From positions 94,232,501-94,296,500 of the forward strand of contig NC_060213.1 of assembly GCF_021130785.1 (NCBI RefSeq): DNA of 64,000 nt. Direction: 5' to 3'. The stretch comes from Homalodisca vitripennis (taxonomy: Eukaryota; Arthropoda; Insecta; Hemiptera; Cicadellidae). The position numbers were made by a program, and so were the translations under genes. Positions 45,860 to 58,869 of the stretch are shown in pieces. Positions within the stretch are counted from its first letter, which is position 1, and every line of letters starts with the position of its first letter. Below the pieces are notes generated by a model. That model searched no databases and had not been told where the DNA came from. It worked only from the letters and a program-made list of their open reading frames with translations.

Positions 45860-47215
45860 GATAACAAAACAATTCATATTAAATCAAGAGACAGTTAATA
45901 AAAAATTACAGTGTTGTATCCTGTATAAGTACCTTAACTAATAATACAGTTTAAATTGCTGTCAAACATTATTTTAATACGTTTATTTTGATATCATGAA
46001 ACTATTTTGAACTGGACCATATGACAATTATTTGCAATTTTTAGACTACATATCAAGTGATAACAGGAGACTCTGAACCATCTATCTTCATTGTTTAATC
46101 CATAACACAGATAAAAACCAATAAAAAAAACGCTACTTGCCTGGGTGATAACCCACAAGTATAAACTTACCTTACGTACCTCAAAAAGTATTAAACTTAC
46201 TATTCTGTAGACGTCTTCAACCCATTAACTGATTTTATGACGTGTATTTTCTTTTTCATGGTGATGTTTAAATAGTACGTGCTTAGCGTTAGGAAACCAT
46301 TATTAGGTGATTAACCAATAGTATAATTCTGTACAATTAAGCTACGTGTAATATATATCACTCGTATAAAAATCGTAAATGGTACTTTAATATTACCCGC
46401 TTAAATTTATAAATCAATAACAGTTTTTTACATAAAAAACACTTTACCAATACTGTAAATAGGAGTATCTGACTACAGCATGTTTGACAGAATCCAGTCG
46501 TTTGAAAACACAATACACTTAATAAAATTTTCCCACTCAGCAACGCTAATACTCGCATAATTTGTTAGCAGTAAACCTATGTCCAATTTTCTATTAGACT
46601 TCCTCCTTCATTGTAATTTATAATGTATTTGAATGATATTGGTATACAATAAAAAGTCTCTAAGCGGTAAGGTAATTGTTTAATATCACTCTTTAACATT
46701 AAAACAACACTAAACATGTTCAGAAATAGCAATAGTCATATAAGGTTAAAATAATTGTAATCTACGATCACACAACTTTGCATGAAAAAGTCATTAAATG
46801 TTACAACTTATATAAAAGTTGTATAAATATCCCATTAATTAGTGACAAATTCCAAAATTCAAGTTATTCGCATCAATCTTTCATACTGTTTTATAAAAAC
46901 CCTATGTCAAGAGATTAGTACCAAACGAAGTGATGTGCATTCCCTTAATATAGATGTTTGCTTGTTTTTTCTCTCTTTATTATATCACCCTAATGTTATT
47001 CGAACCTCTCATGTAGCACGCTGTAATATATTTGTATGCATTAAGAGTGACTTGTCTTACGGTAACAAACGGGCATTGTTTGTATTACGGAAACAATCGT
47101 TCTTTAAATTTTCTTTCATTTTAACAATCGCAATTATTAAAATTATCTTTATTGCCACTTGGAATGAAACGATAAAAGGTTTTATTACTAAATCCCGTTT
47201 AAAATAAGATATGTC
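45860..47215. other. AT-rich DNA with an uncharacterised 121-codon frame
   Basis: The plus-strand frame 46842-47207 encodes 121 residues with hydrophobic stretches (CLFFLSLLY, FILTIAIIKIIFIATW). I recognise no domain and see no splice or promoter signals. It ends just before a duplicated exon block on the other strand. It is probably a chance frame. Confidence 0.4.
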
Positions 47216-47219
47216 AAGA

Positions 47220-47300
47220 TTGTCCTAGCGTGGAAGTGCTGATAGCAAAATCATTAAATCTTGGACGTTTCCTCCATATTTTCTTGCCAATCACTGAAAA
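47220..47300 (-). pseudogene. Degenerate receptor-like exon, array copy 2
   Basis: This aligns with 3595-3660 (shared TGATAGCAAAATC and CGTTTCCTCCATAT). The minus-strand reading keeps QENMEETS and is then broken by a one-base shift and stops. Confidence 0.4.
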
Positions 47301-47304
47301 AGGA

Positions 47305-48325
47305 CCGATGATTTAGTGTTAAAAAACTGTAATGTCACTTTATTATTTGAATCTAAACTGTATCGATTGAGTACTGAGCATTGATTTTATACCATTCAAT
47401 TCACTTTGTGACTTAATAAAAGGTTGCCATGTATAACCTTTTTCAGAAGAAAGGCTTCCCCACAGGTACTCTTGACTCAACTATATAAATATTTATACCC
47501 AAAAAACGCAACATGAAAATAGGATTAAAATATTCATGTTTGTAGTACTAAGAATCCCCGTCTACATTCCGATAGTATTATAACCCAGAATAGCGCCAAA
47601 AACATTGTCCGCACCAACAAAGCTCAGTATAAAATTTTTATTAGCTGAGCGTTAGCGAAGATTGCAATTGTGGAGGTCAAAGATTTCATTTACGTATGCC
47701 TGTCTATATATATATATATTTAGGTCTTCATCGTATCCTGAGTATGAACTTAACTACGGGCTTAAAAATATTCTTGGGGTTAACACAGTGGCGCTCCCTG
47801 GCATACCAGTAACATAGAGTTTATTAATAGTACATTCTAATACATGGGATTTTTATAGCATTAGTACTTGGTATTACATAGGTCTTATGTTATGGTTAAC
47901 CATGATAGCCATGAAACAACTGCAGGAAATATATAAATTTGTAAAAAAAATTAGAATAAATCATATGATAATTGAGTATGTGTCAAAGTACCACATATAC
48001 CCAACAGATGTTCGTTACAGTCTTAAAAATTTGCGTGAAACCTCACATCTAGTAATTTTTGGGATTTATAAATCTAAAAAAGTCTCACTAAGATCTCGAG
48101 GTGACGAATATTTGCTGTATGGTATCGCATCGAACCAACTTTATGTGTAGCGTGATATTCCTGTGTAGATTTCCCGTAGTAATTGACGCTAATGATCCAG
48201 AATATTAAACATATATTAATAAGTGGTACTATTAAGAAATAATCATATGAATCCTATGTAGTAGTTCAAACTCATTATTACCAGTGAAAAAATTAAACTT
48301 CAATTACATGAATATATGTAGTAAT
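47305..48325. other. Array copy 2 spacer
   Basis: This is AT-rich sequence with weak similarity to 3780-4590, for example 47440-47465 against 3870-3895. The plus-strand frame 47887-48150 (87 codons) is basic and unrecognised. Confidence 0.4.
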
Positions 48326-48329
48326 TTGG

Positions 48330-48470
48330 TTAGAGAATAGATCTTTGGAAAGATGCATGGAAAGATCTTTCCACAGAAAAGCTAAGTTTAATAATAATGT
48401 TCGCTTTTGACACTTTGCACACGTGCAGGACTCGGTGTCAACATCTTAAAGTTTAATGTCTGGGATTAAT
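48330..48470 (-). pseudogene. Degenerate membrane-protein exon, array copy 2
   Basis: This aligns with 4735-4866 (shared GTTCGCTYTTG and AGTYYAATGTCTRG segments). The reading frame that is open in copy 1 has several stops here. It is a clearer pseudogene than its partner. Confidence 0.4.
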
Positions 48471-48584
48471 GCAGACAATACAGAATAAAGCCAGTCTTTC
48501 GAATAAGTTCTTGTAAAAGTTATAAACAATGTACGTTTCAACAACATGTTAATATTTATAATTCAACGTGTTTTTTCTGCTATG

Positions 48585-49070
48585 GATCGCTACTAAGCCA
48601 CCTGATATATTTAAGGCTATAAGTGCAGTACAATAACTGGATGCAGACGCTTTTTGACTGAAGTAGACAGAGCGACTTATGTATTATTTTCTTTATCGCG
48701 ACACTAATTTAATCTCTACTGGAGCAGCAAATACAATATCTACTTCAATTTACAAATGTTATTACATCGTAAATGTTTTTATCAAGATTATAATACACTT
48801 AGCTTTTCCATCAACTCATAATACAGTTTACGTGTTACTAAAATTTTTGGAGCAATTCTTTTTCATAATATGGAATTTTTTCATCTAAATATGTGTTTAT
48901 TTAATTGATTCTTATAAGTATATATTCACTACTCTTACTTCAGTGTATCGATATATTGATTTTTACTCTTTAAGTTCAACCAATTGTAAAAGATATCCCT
49001 ATGACGTAGTTTTGATTATCTACGGGTAACTGCCAGCTGACTATAGCACCTTTTTATATTATAGAATGTT
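48585..49070. repeat. Old duplication blocks, array copy 2
   Basis: 48590-48700 aligns with 9079-9190. 48960-49065 (GGGTAACTGCCAGCTGACTATAG) aligns with 9540-9640. The non-LTR element that follows in copy 1 is absent here, which places its insertion after the duplication. Confidence 0.6.
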
Positions 49071-49304
49071 ATTAAAATATATGCACTACTATTAGATAAT
49101 ATTTAATTATTAATCGTTTTAAAAACGCTAGTAAGAATCTAATCATAAATATAACTATCAATTTGCATGTTAACTATTATTTGATGTATCTTTTTGAAAT
49201 TTTTTTGAAATTGAATTTTTGAAATTGATTGATTGATTGATGTATCTGTAATTTTACCAATATAATAAACTTGCACTTTAGATATTGACTTCCACAGATG
49301 CATT

Positions 49305-49490
49305 TTAAAATGAATATGTTCCATTTATTAATTTTGAAACTGATGTAACGTTTACAGAAAAGCAATATCCGATTTCATTATCATTATTACTTATTTCCTG
49401 TCCAGAAATAACGTTTACAATTAAGTTACAAATTACGTTCGTGTTACCACGATTACAATCTCCATTTATGGTCGTAAAATACAAGTACAT
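49305..49490 (-). pseudogene. Odorant-receptor-like C-terminal exon, array copy 2
   Basis: A 61-codon frame ends SVNVTSVSKLINGTYSF at a stop (49305-49307). The peptide is conserved in array copy 1 (21481-21540), where the same frame reads through GYCFS and ends LINGTY. Conservation of frame across an old duplication supports former coding function. The C-terminal motif resembles the NLETFxxVINxSYSF motif before the last intron of insect odorant receptors. The expected last exon (about 10 codons) and splice donor are not visible. It could belong to another membrane-protein family. Confidence 0.42.
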
Positions 49491-49499
49491 TATTGATAT

Positions 49500-50135
49500 C
49501 GGTTACACTAAGCTATCTAAAATTACAAAAGGTAATATTACTTGCATAGTAAACGAAAGCTTTTAATAAAAAACATTTTTTTCTAATGCAATATCTTGAA
49601 TAATGTTTGTTTGGAAACATAACAATCGTTCCACGTTCACCTTTTATAGTATTCAAATGGTATTTGTAATTTCTTTTTTATTTTGAAAGTTTTTTTACAT
49701 TTTAAGTATCTTAAATAGAACCATGTATGTATAAAGCATGTATATGCATAAATCAAAGGCTTTCCCACTATAGATGTGCTTTTTGAGGACACTAAATATA
49801 TCTAACTAAAGGATTTGCCACGGGTTTCTAAAATATAATTACTAATTGCATAAAAGTACTTGTTTGTTTAGATTAAAACAGCTGATAGCAAAAAACCTTC
49901 TTATGATCACGTATCATTCTCAATAAACTTATAAAATTAATATAAATTTATACTGATGGTGTTTTACACTTGTCTGAACCAATATTCCAGGGTTTTAGTA
50001 ATCAAAGGCAAGTATAAACTGTATTGGTCTTATCAAGAAAGATGTAAGAATTATTAAAGGATAATTAATCAATAAATTTGAATGCATGAGATTAAAACTT
50101 ATGCAAACAATATCACAATTTCACTTACAACTAAA
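49500..50135. other. AT-rich non-coding DNA
   Basis: Nothing identifiable is seen in this stretch. Confidence 0.5.
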
Positions 50136-50139
50136 ATCA

Positions 50140-51130
50140 AGCTAACAACTAAAAAACATTTTCATACAGGGCTAATAACCCCCCCCCCCATGTTTTGTTA
50201 AACATGGGGCTAGTACCCTCTTTATAATTCATGCAAGAATAACATAAACATGCAAAGTTTCAAAATGTATTTAAAGACCTTGTTTTGTACAGTGAATTAT
50301 TTACCAGGAAAATCTTTATTATTCTTTTGAAAATCTCAGTAGGAAGACTTATAAGGTTATCAGGTAAAACTTTATACATCTTAAGTCTAATCATTACAAT
50401 TCTTTTCATAGTTCTGGAGTATTTGTGATGATACGTATAGAGGTTACTCTTTTGCCTTGTCTCATAAATATTTACAATTTCCCATGAAACAAATTTATCT
50501 GTATTATTTCTATCATATAACAATCAATTTTGAACAAACAATGCAAGCAGGGTTAAAATTCCTAGAAAAGTAATCTGAGGTTTACAGTGAGGCTAAGCAG
50601 CACAAAGAAGTCGCACAGATCTATTTTGCAGCAAGAGCAGTTGATAAGGCCAAGGAATGATTCCCCGTAGCACAGTGCCATAGTCCAGTCGGCTGTTCAC
50701 GTGGTGAGAAGGAATAGCCAACAAAGCTTTCTGAGAAACGACCTGAGCTAAAACTATGAGTAAAAAACCCCACTAGTTATTACGAGATAGTTGATGTGAG
50801 TCACCCGTCCTAGACCAGGTTAAAGGTGGATCCCCAAAAACTTTACAGGATCAGAGAAGGTTCGTCTTCGTCAGATGAGGGTATTAGTACATGAAAAAAT
50901 GTTAATAAAAACAGAGAGAAGTAAATAAGGGAAATAAGACATTTTAAACACCCAGTCCCGACGTTGTTACTGCAAGTCCCAAAGATGTTACTGTAACGAG
51001 AATTCGAGAGCAGAACCACACGTTACACCAGCACAGGCGAAAGTGGGATACTGCAAGACAATCAATGTCGTCTCTTTCTTCGGTACAGCGTCGTGTCATC
51101 TAAAAACATGGGGCTAAATATCTTCATAAA
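50140..51130 (-). pseudogene. Non-LTR retrotransposon fragment (reverse transcriptase C-terminal half)
   Basis: On the minus strand and in broken frames this reads, in order: MFLDDTTLYRR (box C with the two catalytic aspartates, near 51075-51105), VKFLGIHL (near 50845), VNSRLDYGTVL with QLLLLQNRSVRLLC (near 50600-50700), and a clean terminal frame at 50260-50523 containing ETRQKSNLYTYHHKYSR and LPTEIFKRIIKIFL, the typical end of Jockey/CR1 type ORF2 proteins. The stretch 50140-50260 would be 3' untranslated sequence. It has many stops and shifts and lacks the 5' half. It is not the same copy or family as the element at 9.7-21.3 kb. Confidence 0.82.
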
Positions 51131-51134
51131 CTGT

Positions 51135-52090
51135 CAGCAGATTATATTGAGGTAGTACAATTATGTAAAGAATTGACCATAAGTATTAAAATTGAACAAA
51201 ATAAACAACTACAGTTATACCAGTACGAGGTTTGTATCTCCAGAGCTTCGTGTTCCAGCCGGGCCCGCTGTGATCACAGATAGTGTAATAGTGTTTTGTT
51301 AGCAGCTTACACGCGATCGCGATACACCTCACGCATACAGTATCAACCCCACAGCTTGTCTTTCTTTAATAAATAAGTAATTTATGAAATTAGGAAGTTC
51401 TACGGATTAAAATGACTTACGAGATTACAAGAGGAAAACTGTACCAGTGAAGGGATTTAGCCCTGTTTCATGTAAAAATGGCATGAAAGTAGACGTATGA
51501 GCCAGTTATAAAATATAACAGGAGTTGACCCTATATATTACAATTTATTATTAGATATTACGATTTTACAGTATTTAAGCTCATTCAGAAAAATTATGAC
51601 TGGGTTAGTAAAAAATAAAAAATATTAAATATTTACATGCACGTTGCATATTTCAAAGTATATGTCTGTGTATTAATATCTTTCCACTGTAAGAAGAGAA
51701 TATAGTTCAATCCTCGAAACACTTTGTTATACAATTAATAATGGTTATATATTATAAACTATAAGTATTTGATTTAAAAAATCCTATTATTTTTCAAACC
51801 TTATATGTTCTATAACTAATGTTAAAGAAAAGGGTATATAATAATTCTGATAGGTAACATATTTAAATGATTAAATGGAAACATAAACTAACTTCTTAGA
51901 GCCATACTTCTCATGGCATCAGACATAGTGATCAAAACCCTAAAATATATTGCCTCAAGAAAAATCCCGAATTTCTTATCAAACTTTTGTAATACAATAT
52001 CTAATTCAATGTCTATATAATTTAGTTATTTTATTATGGTAAATTTTTTTAACTAAGAACATTGAAGTTAATATCATAGAAACAGAACTA
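51135..52090. other. Mixed sequence after the non-LTR fragment
   Basis: 51200-51480 is less AT-rich than its surroundings and may belong to the same non-LTR copy, but I recognise no motif. 51500-52090 is AT-rich with nothing identified. Confidence 0.35.
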
Positions 52091-52094
52091 GATA

Positions 52095-52260
52095 TGCAGG
52101 ACCACGGTTGGGATGTATTATTGAACACAGCGTCAGTAAAAGAGGATATCATTTGAGTAAATCCGTTACCTCATCAAAGCTTCCACGTGCCAGCTAGTAA
52201 ATTGCATCTTTCTTCCCAGAATCTGCAGAAGAGGAAAGACTACAGTGTTAAATGTTATTA
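52095..52260 (-). pseudogene. Exon-like block, array copy 2
   Basis: This aligns with 22360-22520: shared TATTGAACACAGCG, AGGATATCATTTG and TTCCACGTGCC. Minus-strand reading FTQMISS matches FSQMISS in copy 1. It is broken by stops. The family is not identified. Confidence 0.35.
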
Positions 52261-52264
52261 CATT

Positions 52265-54480
52265 TAAATTGGTGTAAATCTTCCATTAACTTGGAGAACT
52301 ACTTTAAGTATTATGTTTTCTTATATGTAATATTAGATGAGTATTTATCGAGAATATATAAGCATTTAGCTTTTAGTTTATTAAAAGTATGACCTGGTAA
52401 AATAGTATACTAGTAAAAAATGTATTAATAATATACTAGTAAACAACCAGTATATTTTATATTACATAGTATTAATTAAAGTTAACGTACAGGGTTACCT
52501 GAAAAATATCCTTCTCTCTAAATTCGCAAAATTATTGTTGAAAAACTTTATATAATAAATATACTTTTTAAAGCACATACTTTAACGTGATGTAGCAGAC
52601 ATTTTAAGGAACAATATTCTTATTTAACAAGGCTAAAATATAAATTTTATAATCTTAAATATTAGAAAGTTCTGTGGACGCGATGACTTGTGGGTTGATC
52701 GGTGATATATAACATCCGTGAAAACCACACTCACAAAAATATAACCAAAGAAAGTTGTCTATGAAGAGAAATAGGCTACAGATATTAGAGTTGACCGTAC
52801 ATATGTTTTAATATGTAAAAAGGCTAATTTAAGTAAAATATACAAAGTTATACAATAAGTAACACATTATCAATAAAGCCACCCCGGTGTATCACTAAAC
52901 TGTGTATTATTAAATATTTCATTATATTGGTTTGTGGTATAGACCTGATTTATTGAATTAAAAGAATAAGCTAGAATTTAAAAAAGTATAGTATCAATAA
53001 AAAACACAATGAAAATTAATATCCTTTCATTAAGGAATGAAACAAAATACTCTCATTACACACGGATTTATTGAAATAAAAGAACATTTTACACAAAATT
53101 TACTGATAATATTGAACATTATATAATAATTAACGTAAAGTATTATCCATCCTCGATGTAATTATGACTTTCTAATCATAAATTAATAGAACTTTTATTA
53201 TAAATACTTATACATCACCATAATTTTATAAACCTACAATTGTGATAACGTGTACATTAAATCAAAGCTAATCACAAAATAAACATTCCTTTTAAACTTT
53301 AATTTGAAGCACAAAATTGTTACAACTTATCTTATAGGATGTAACAGATTTGTCTGTTTTCTTGTGATATTGAATTGAATTGGAATGACTCAGGCTACAC
53401 TGCTTTCCAACACAGATAACAATTAAATTTCAGCAATTATAATATTAAGGTACAAGCTAATGCTATACTTAAACTCCGCCAATCTATTTATTATTATTTA
53501 ATTACCTTATTTTTTCAAAATTACCCACTTTATGCAACATTTCAATTATGAAATATACATTTGGGAATATTGTGTTTGGCCCTATTTCAAGTTCAGCGTC
53601 ACATTTTTACACCAGAAATTTGGAGCTCAAGTCCGTCTGAAAATACAATAAAAGACACCAACGAAGAAGTTTGAAAAGGAATTCTTATGTCGTTTAGAGA
53701 AAAAATACACTATTGTTGACTAAAAAAATTTAATAAAATGTGCTCTCATTGCCCCGTCAGTGCACAATTAAAATCAGTTACAGGCAACAAAGAGTCTCGT
53801 TATTTAACTTTATCACGAAAAGTCGCCATTAAAACAGCTCAATTACTATTAAAGTTTATCTTGCACGTATTAGTCATTATTTGTGTATATTAACCATTTA
53901 ACATTTAAGTAGGTAAAATTAAATTTCTGTTACCAACTTTATGAGACTTACCAAGATGCTATTAACGTTTCTTAGGTTTGGAGGAGAATCCGTTATTGCC
54001 TGATTTACTGGCCTTGGCCAGAGTATATTATTGTCTTTTTTATTGGCATGCAACAGTAGTACTCATAGTCAGACCACTTAATGAATTGATTCTTTCTTTT
54101 AATATAATGAATTTTATTTAATATAATGAATTAAATATCCTTAAATCTTTTCTTGGAGGGAGGTGTAAATATTAGGATGTGTTTACATGCTTTTCCAATT
54201 AATTATGACGTCATTTTTGTACCGAATAGCAACTGGTGGAGAAAGATTTTTATATGAACTTATGAATATTTGAGTGATAATAAAGGCATACCTATTTGAG
54301 AACAGTGATGTTATGATTGTTCGTGTCAAATGAATAGTTTAAATACTAATTATTTAAAAGAGGCCTGTACTTTTTAAAATTTCTTTAACGTACAGTTGAA
54401 GCAGCATCATCTATTATGTAGTGACATTGTTTTCTTCTAAGTCTTTAAGTACATACCTCCATATGATGGACATTTATCTG
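52265..54480. other. AT-rich non-coding DNA
   Basis: A short tandem ATATAATGAATT repeat lies at 54104-54132. Apart from that nothing is identified on either strand. Confidence 0.5.
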
Positions 54481-54499
54481 TCGCTAATTTAAAATTGCA

Positions 54500-56225
54500 T
54501 GGAATATAGAAATTAAAAGTTGGCTGACTTTTGTACAATGCCGCATATACGTAATGCCAGTGGTTATAGCGTTAACATACAACAGCTTATAGCCATTAAA
54601 AGCTTTTAGACATCAATTGTATATATGCATTAAAAGTACATTCTAATCACTTAACAAAGCAGCCGTGCTTAGGCTGAAATATACTGAATGACTAAAAAAT
54701 TATAATATGCTAAATGCCTAAAATAAGATAAAACGAATCAGTTGTTCCGTTTAAGCATGAATTATTGAATGTGTATGGGTTGAAAGTAATAATATGCGAA
54801 TATTATTCTGATCCATGTCATATTTTAATGTTTAAAATAAGGATATAGAAATATTCTAATAGTTTTATATTTCATGAGCTGAGAGGGCAGTAGTAAAAGC
54901 TAACGGCAGCCACTGAGGCAGTTTAAGGTCAAGGGTCACGTCCAGTGTGTCTGTCATTGATCAGTCTCAGTCATGCAAATATTATATTAAATCAGTAATA
55001 TGCTTTTTATTCACTACTACAAACTTTATATTGAATACACTAAAAGCATCAAATATCAATAAATATACAGAACAATATATCTAAATCCAGATTTTCCAAA
55101 AAAATTCTAATTATTGCTATATGCGTGTATAAGCTGAAAATCTGGTTTTTTATTTGTAAGAATAGGCCATTTCTGAATAAACTAAGTTAATGTGAATGAT
55201 TAGTAGTCTTCTAATGAAAATGTAAAGAAGTGTAAGAATTTAGTTTTATTGACAAAGAACATAAGGGGATATTGAGAATAGTTACAATGCAATATAATTA
55301 CGATTGTTTTTAACGACGATACTATACAAAAATATGGTTTAAATTAATTTATTTAAAAATCGCTGTACTTACTTAATATTTTTGTTTTGTTCAATGGTTT
55401 CCATGGTACAAATGGATCTTTTTCTAATACAATTGTTCAATAATGGAATAAATTGGGATAAATTTGTAAGCAATGTCAACAGACTTACTTTTTTTAAGCC
55501 TTAATATATAATTTAACTTTGACGAAAAGAGCGTAACATTATGTTTGGTATGAAATAACGGTCAAAAGTGATTAGCAACTGTAATTAAGAATCTGTCGAG
55601 AATAAAGATATACAGTGAATCTTTAGTTACTAGTAGGAAATGAATTCAGTAAGAAGAACTATAAATAACGAAATAAGAAAAAGTGAAAACTTTATAGGGG
55701 TTTTACATATGTCATATGTGACCAGTAAAAGTGGTTTATATTCCCCAGAATGTGTGGATGACCCTAGAAATTTTAAGAAATATTATGTACCATAACGTCA
55801 GCCTTGTTAGTACTTCCAATATTGTTCCAGAACACTAAAACACTGTAGTAGTATTAAATAACTATTTAACAAAAAAAACGTGATAGTAGTAAATCTAAGA
55901 AGTGTAAGTAATTCTTGTACTAAAAATATATCACAACATTTCTTGTATATAACGCAATAAGGAAGAATGGCAATTTTTTTAACTTAATACTATTATTTAT
56001 AGAAAATACAAAACTTTTTTTAGCACAATAACATTGACTCAGTTGTGTTATGATCACTCTGTGCTGTGAGGTCCTACGATAGTACTACATTATCACAATA
56101 ACCTCATTCTGGTAACAACAGCACTTGACCACCATTACAGGAACCATACAGTTTTATTACACCGAGTAAATTTTGTTCCAATGCTAACACGGAAATGGCA
56201 CAACAGTAAACACATCAAAGGCAAT
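54500..56225. repeat. Old duplication blocks, array copy 2
   Basis: 54510-54690 aligns with 29905-30090, and 54870-55260 with 32575-32960; the mariner element of copy 1 is absent between them. 55575-55880 aligns with 37625-38200, and 56080-56180 with 38385-38480. No genes are seen. Confidence 0.6.
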
Positions 56226-56228
56226 GCA

Positions 56229-56735
56229 CATTGTCAGTTAAAAGTATGAATTCACTATGTTTAGTTCATGATAGATAACGATGGAGGGACAGAATTTGGG
56301 ACAGTTTTTTTAGGAAATAGATGTGAACTTTTTAGTTACTGTTAAAAATTTCCCCATTGCCCAAAATGGGATTTGGGGGGGAGAGGGCTTAAGATATTAA
56401 CAAGAGAAGAATAACGGTGGAAAATAGCGCTTTCTATCTTAACACAGTACGAAATAGCAGCTAATTGGAATTAATTAAGTTAACATCATGGATGGATCCT
56501 GCTCAAACTTTAACGAACTCAGGTAAAAAAAGAAAACTCAGAACACCCCTACATGATACAAATACGACCATTTGCAAAAAATGGGCTTTTTGAGGGGCAG
56601 TTCAAATTTTTTTAATGTTGTAACAGAGACTAAAATGTTTACTTCTGTAAATTAAAATAGTGTCTCGAGTTCCAGCCCTCAATGTTTATTCGTCAAAAAC
56701 TAAACAGATGGTCTCCATACTTTTGACTCACTATA
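56229..56735. mobile_element. Non-autonomous mariner-type element (MITE)
   Basis: The ends are imperfect inverted repeats of about 38 bases: GTCAGTTAAAAGTATGAATTC on the left and, reversed, GTGAGTCAAAAGTATGGAGAC on the right, followed on both sides by a (C)TGTTTAG-like segment. TA-rich ends fit TA target duplication. The roughly 500 bp lie exactly where array copy 2 has extra sequence compared with copy 1 (near 38540). There is no coding capacity. Confidence 0.65.
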
Positions 56736-56739
56736 TATT

Positions 56740-57240
56740 TCTGTGGGAACTTTTCCTTTCAAACTTCAACTGTACTTTTTAGTGTTCTCAGGTTGTAAAA
56801 TATTATTTACACAATGTTATGGTTCTCGTATTGGTTTTAATCATTAGCTTAAACTGCATTGTCTTTAATATATTTATTAAATACCTTTATTCCAATATAA
56901 ATTTGTGTCAGGTTATATCGCCTGGTCATGAAATAAATATACAAATTATAGTTTTATATAGGAATATAAATTTTTTATATAATTATTGACATATAAAATC
57001 CTAACGTTTTTCTGAATAATTTCTTGATTGTTTTAAAAAATATGACGCAATTTATTCGAATTTTTTTACAGTAAACTTTTACTTACCAAAGTATGTATGA
57101 TGCAAGTTTTGAACTATATTATCGTTTTAAGATTTCGAACTGAACACTTATCTTAATGAAGGTTACCATTCATGTTCTACTAAAGCTAATATGAATATTT
57201 TTAGTTGAATGTGACGCTGTCGAATGCCTTTACTAAGAAC
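56740..57240. repeat. Old duplication block, array copy 2
   Basis: 56745-56820 aligns with 38545-38630 (shared TTTCAAACTTCAACTGTA). The rest is AT-rich with nothing identified. Confidence 0.5.
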
Positions 57241-57244
<4 letters not shown>

Positions 57245-57312
<68 letters not shown>

Positions 57313-57322
57313 TATATATATA
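57245..57322. repeat. (TA)n microsatellite
   Basis: About 64 bases of TA repeat are followed by a short interrupted TA stretch. Confidence 0.97.
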
Positions 57323-57329
57323 CACGTGT

Positions 57330-58245
57330 AACCCTTTCTTATGAAATGACACTATTTTTATCATTAAAAATCACAATTTTCAACTAATTTTGTTTAATTT
57401 AAAGAAAACTCTTTAAATTGTACTTTATATGCACGCAATAATCCCGCAAATTGCTGTTTTAATTTGCATTATATGCTATATATAAATTTAAAGGAAGAAT
57501 GCATGTATGTATAACAATAATAAAATTACAGTTCCTTAAAATTAATCACAGTTTATAATACTTCTTGCTATTTATGTTGAGGAAAGGAAATTGCTGGAAC
57601 TTCCTTGTGTAAGTGCTTAAATTTATAATGTACATGTGAGTAAAGTAACAGTTAGGAGCTGAGCGGAATTTAATATGTTAAACACGCTCTTGATAATAAC
57701 TCTTCCCAGAAATGTTTACTAATGTTCATAACAAATGTTTCTTTTCTCAGATGCTTTCCTCGTTGAAACTTTGAAACCTACTCTCTTTAGAATCTTATAT
57801 TGTTATTCGACACATGCTCCCATTTCTTAATATATATAGCAAAATAGAACACATGTATACCTCTGATACCGTTTATATATACAACAGACATGTTAGAAAA
57901 TTCGCACATTAAAATTCAATGAAACTTTCCGTGTCCTAGAACAGAGGTTTTCATAAAATTTCGCTACTATATGTCGAATAATGGCATTATAGCTATAACA
58001 GATGGGTAATCTCTGTACCTTTTAGTAAGTCTTTTGATTAAGTATTATTACTAAAAAGTCCTATAATTTTTTGTAAAGCTCAAAATAAAAAAGCTAAATA
58101 CCCACCTTTTTCCAATATCCATTAACATGGAAACAAATTTCCTTGTTTATTTTTTATTAGCTTGTCCCAGATATAATTATTAAATAAAAGAAATGATTCT
58201 TTCACATTGTATTTATTAATACAAAACAGAGAGTTTCGTTGAATT
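57330..58245. other. AT-rich DNA, end of the collinear duplication
   Basis: 57480-57620 aligns with 39170-39300. Beyond this I find no further partner of array copy 1. Confidence 0.4.
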
Positions 58246-58249
58246 TCAC

Positions 58250-58865
58250 AGTAAAAATGAGAAAATTAGTAATAGTTACGAGTTATAAGGATAGTTGCCC
58301 ATTACCTTTTTTAAGATCGTCATAGAGATTTTTTGTTTAGGTCAATGTGTTTCCATTGAAAAGACCTTTAAAATTACATTTAAGAAGATATCAGTTGCAA
58401 TTTTAAAATTTAAATTTATTTTCTTCAAATAAAGTATTTTTGGCCCTCAAAAAAACCAAATAAGTAAATTCAATAAAAATTATGAAGGTTGTACATTGAT
58501 ATCTTAATCAGTTTGGAATATTCTCAGGCGCATCCGGAATTAATTTACACAATGAGATGGAAAGAGTTGTTTGCCCATAACTTTTGCTAGGGTCATCGTA
58601 GGCTACACATTTTTTGTACATGTCATTGTTTAACTTTTGAATGCACCTTTCAAACTACATGTCTCAAGATAGGGGTCGCAGTTTGAAAATAAACAGTGAC
58701 TTCCCTCTACCTCTTTTGTAAAAATTGGGGGGGGGGAATAATTTTATCCTTCAAAATGTCCCAATAAGTATTTGAATACGTATAGTGAAGAGTGTACATC
58801 GATATCTCTATCCGTTTGGAGTATTTACAGGCTTTCAGGACTTATTATGTATATAGTTAGTATGT
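58250..58865. repeat. Diverged two-unit tandem repeat, about 300 bp
   Basis: 58255-58550 and 58555-58860 share order and phrases: AATGAGA, GTTGCCCATTACC / GTTTGCCCATAAC, ATTTTTTGT, TTTCAAACTACATG / TAAAATTACATTT, CAGTTTGAAAAT / CAATTTTAAAAT, GTACATYGATATCT, and GTTTGGARTATT. The second unit contains a run of ten G. Confidence 0.7.
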
Positions 58866-58869
58866 GTAA

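Noticed and set aside
46842..47207. A host gene from the 121-codon plus-strand frame
   Set aside because: No domain, no flanking signals, and biased composition typical of chance AT-rich frames.
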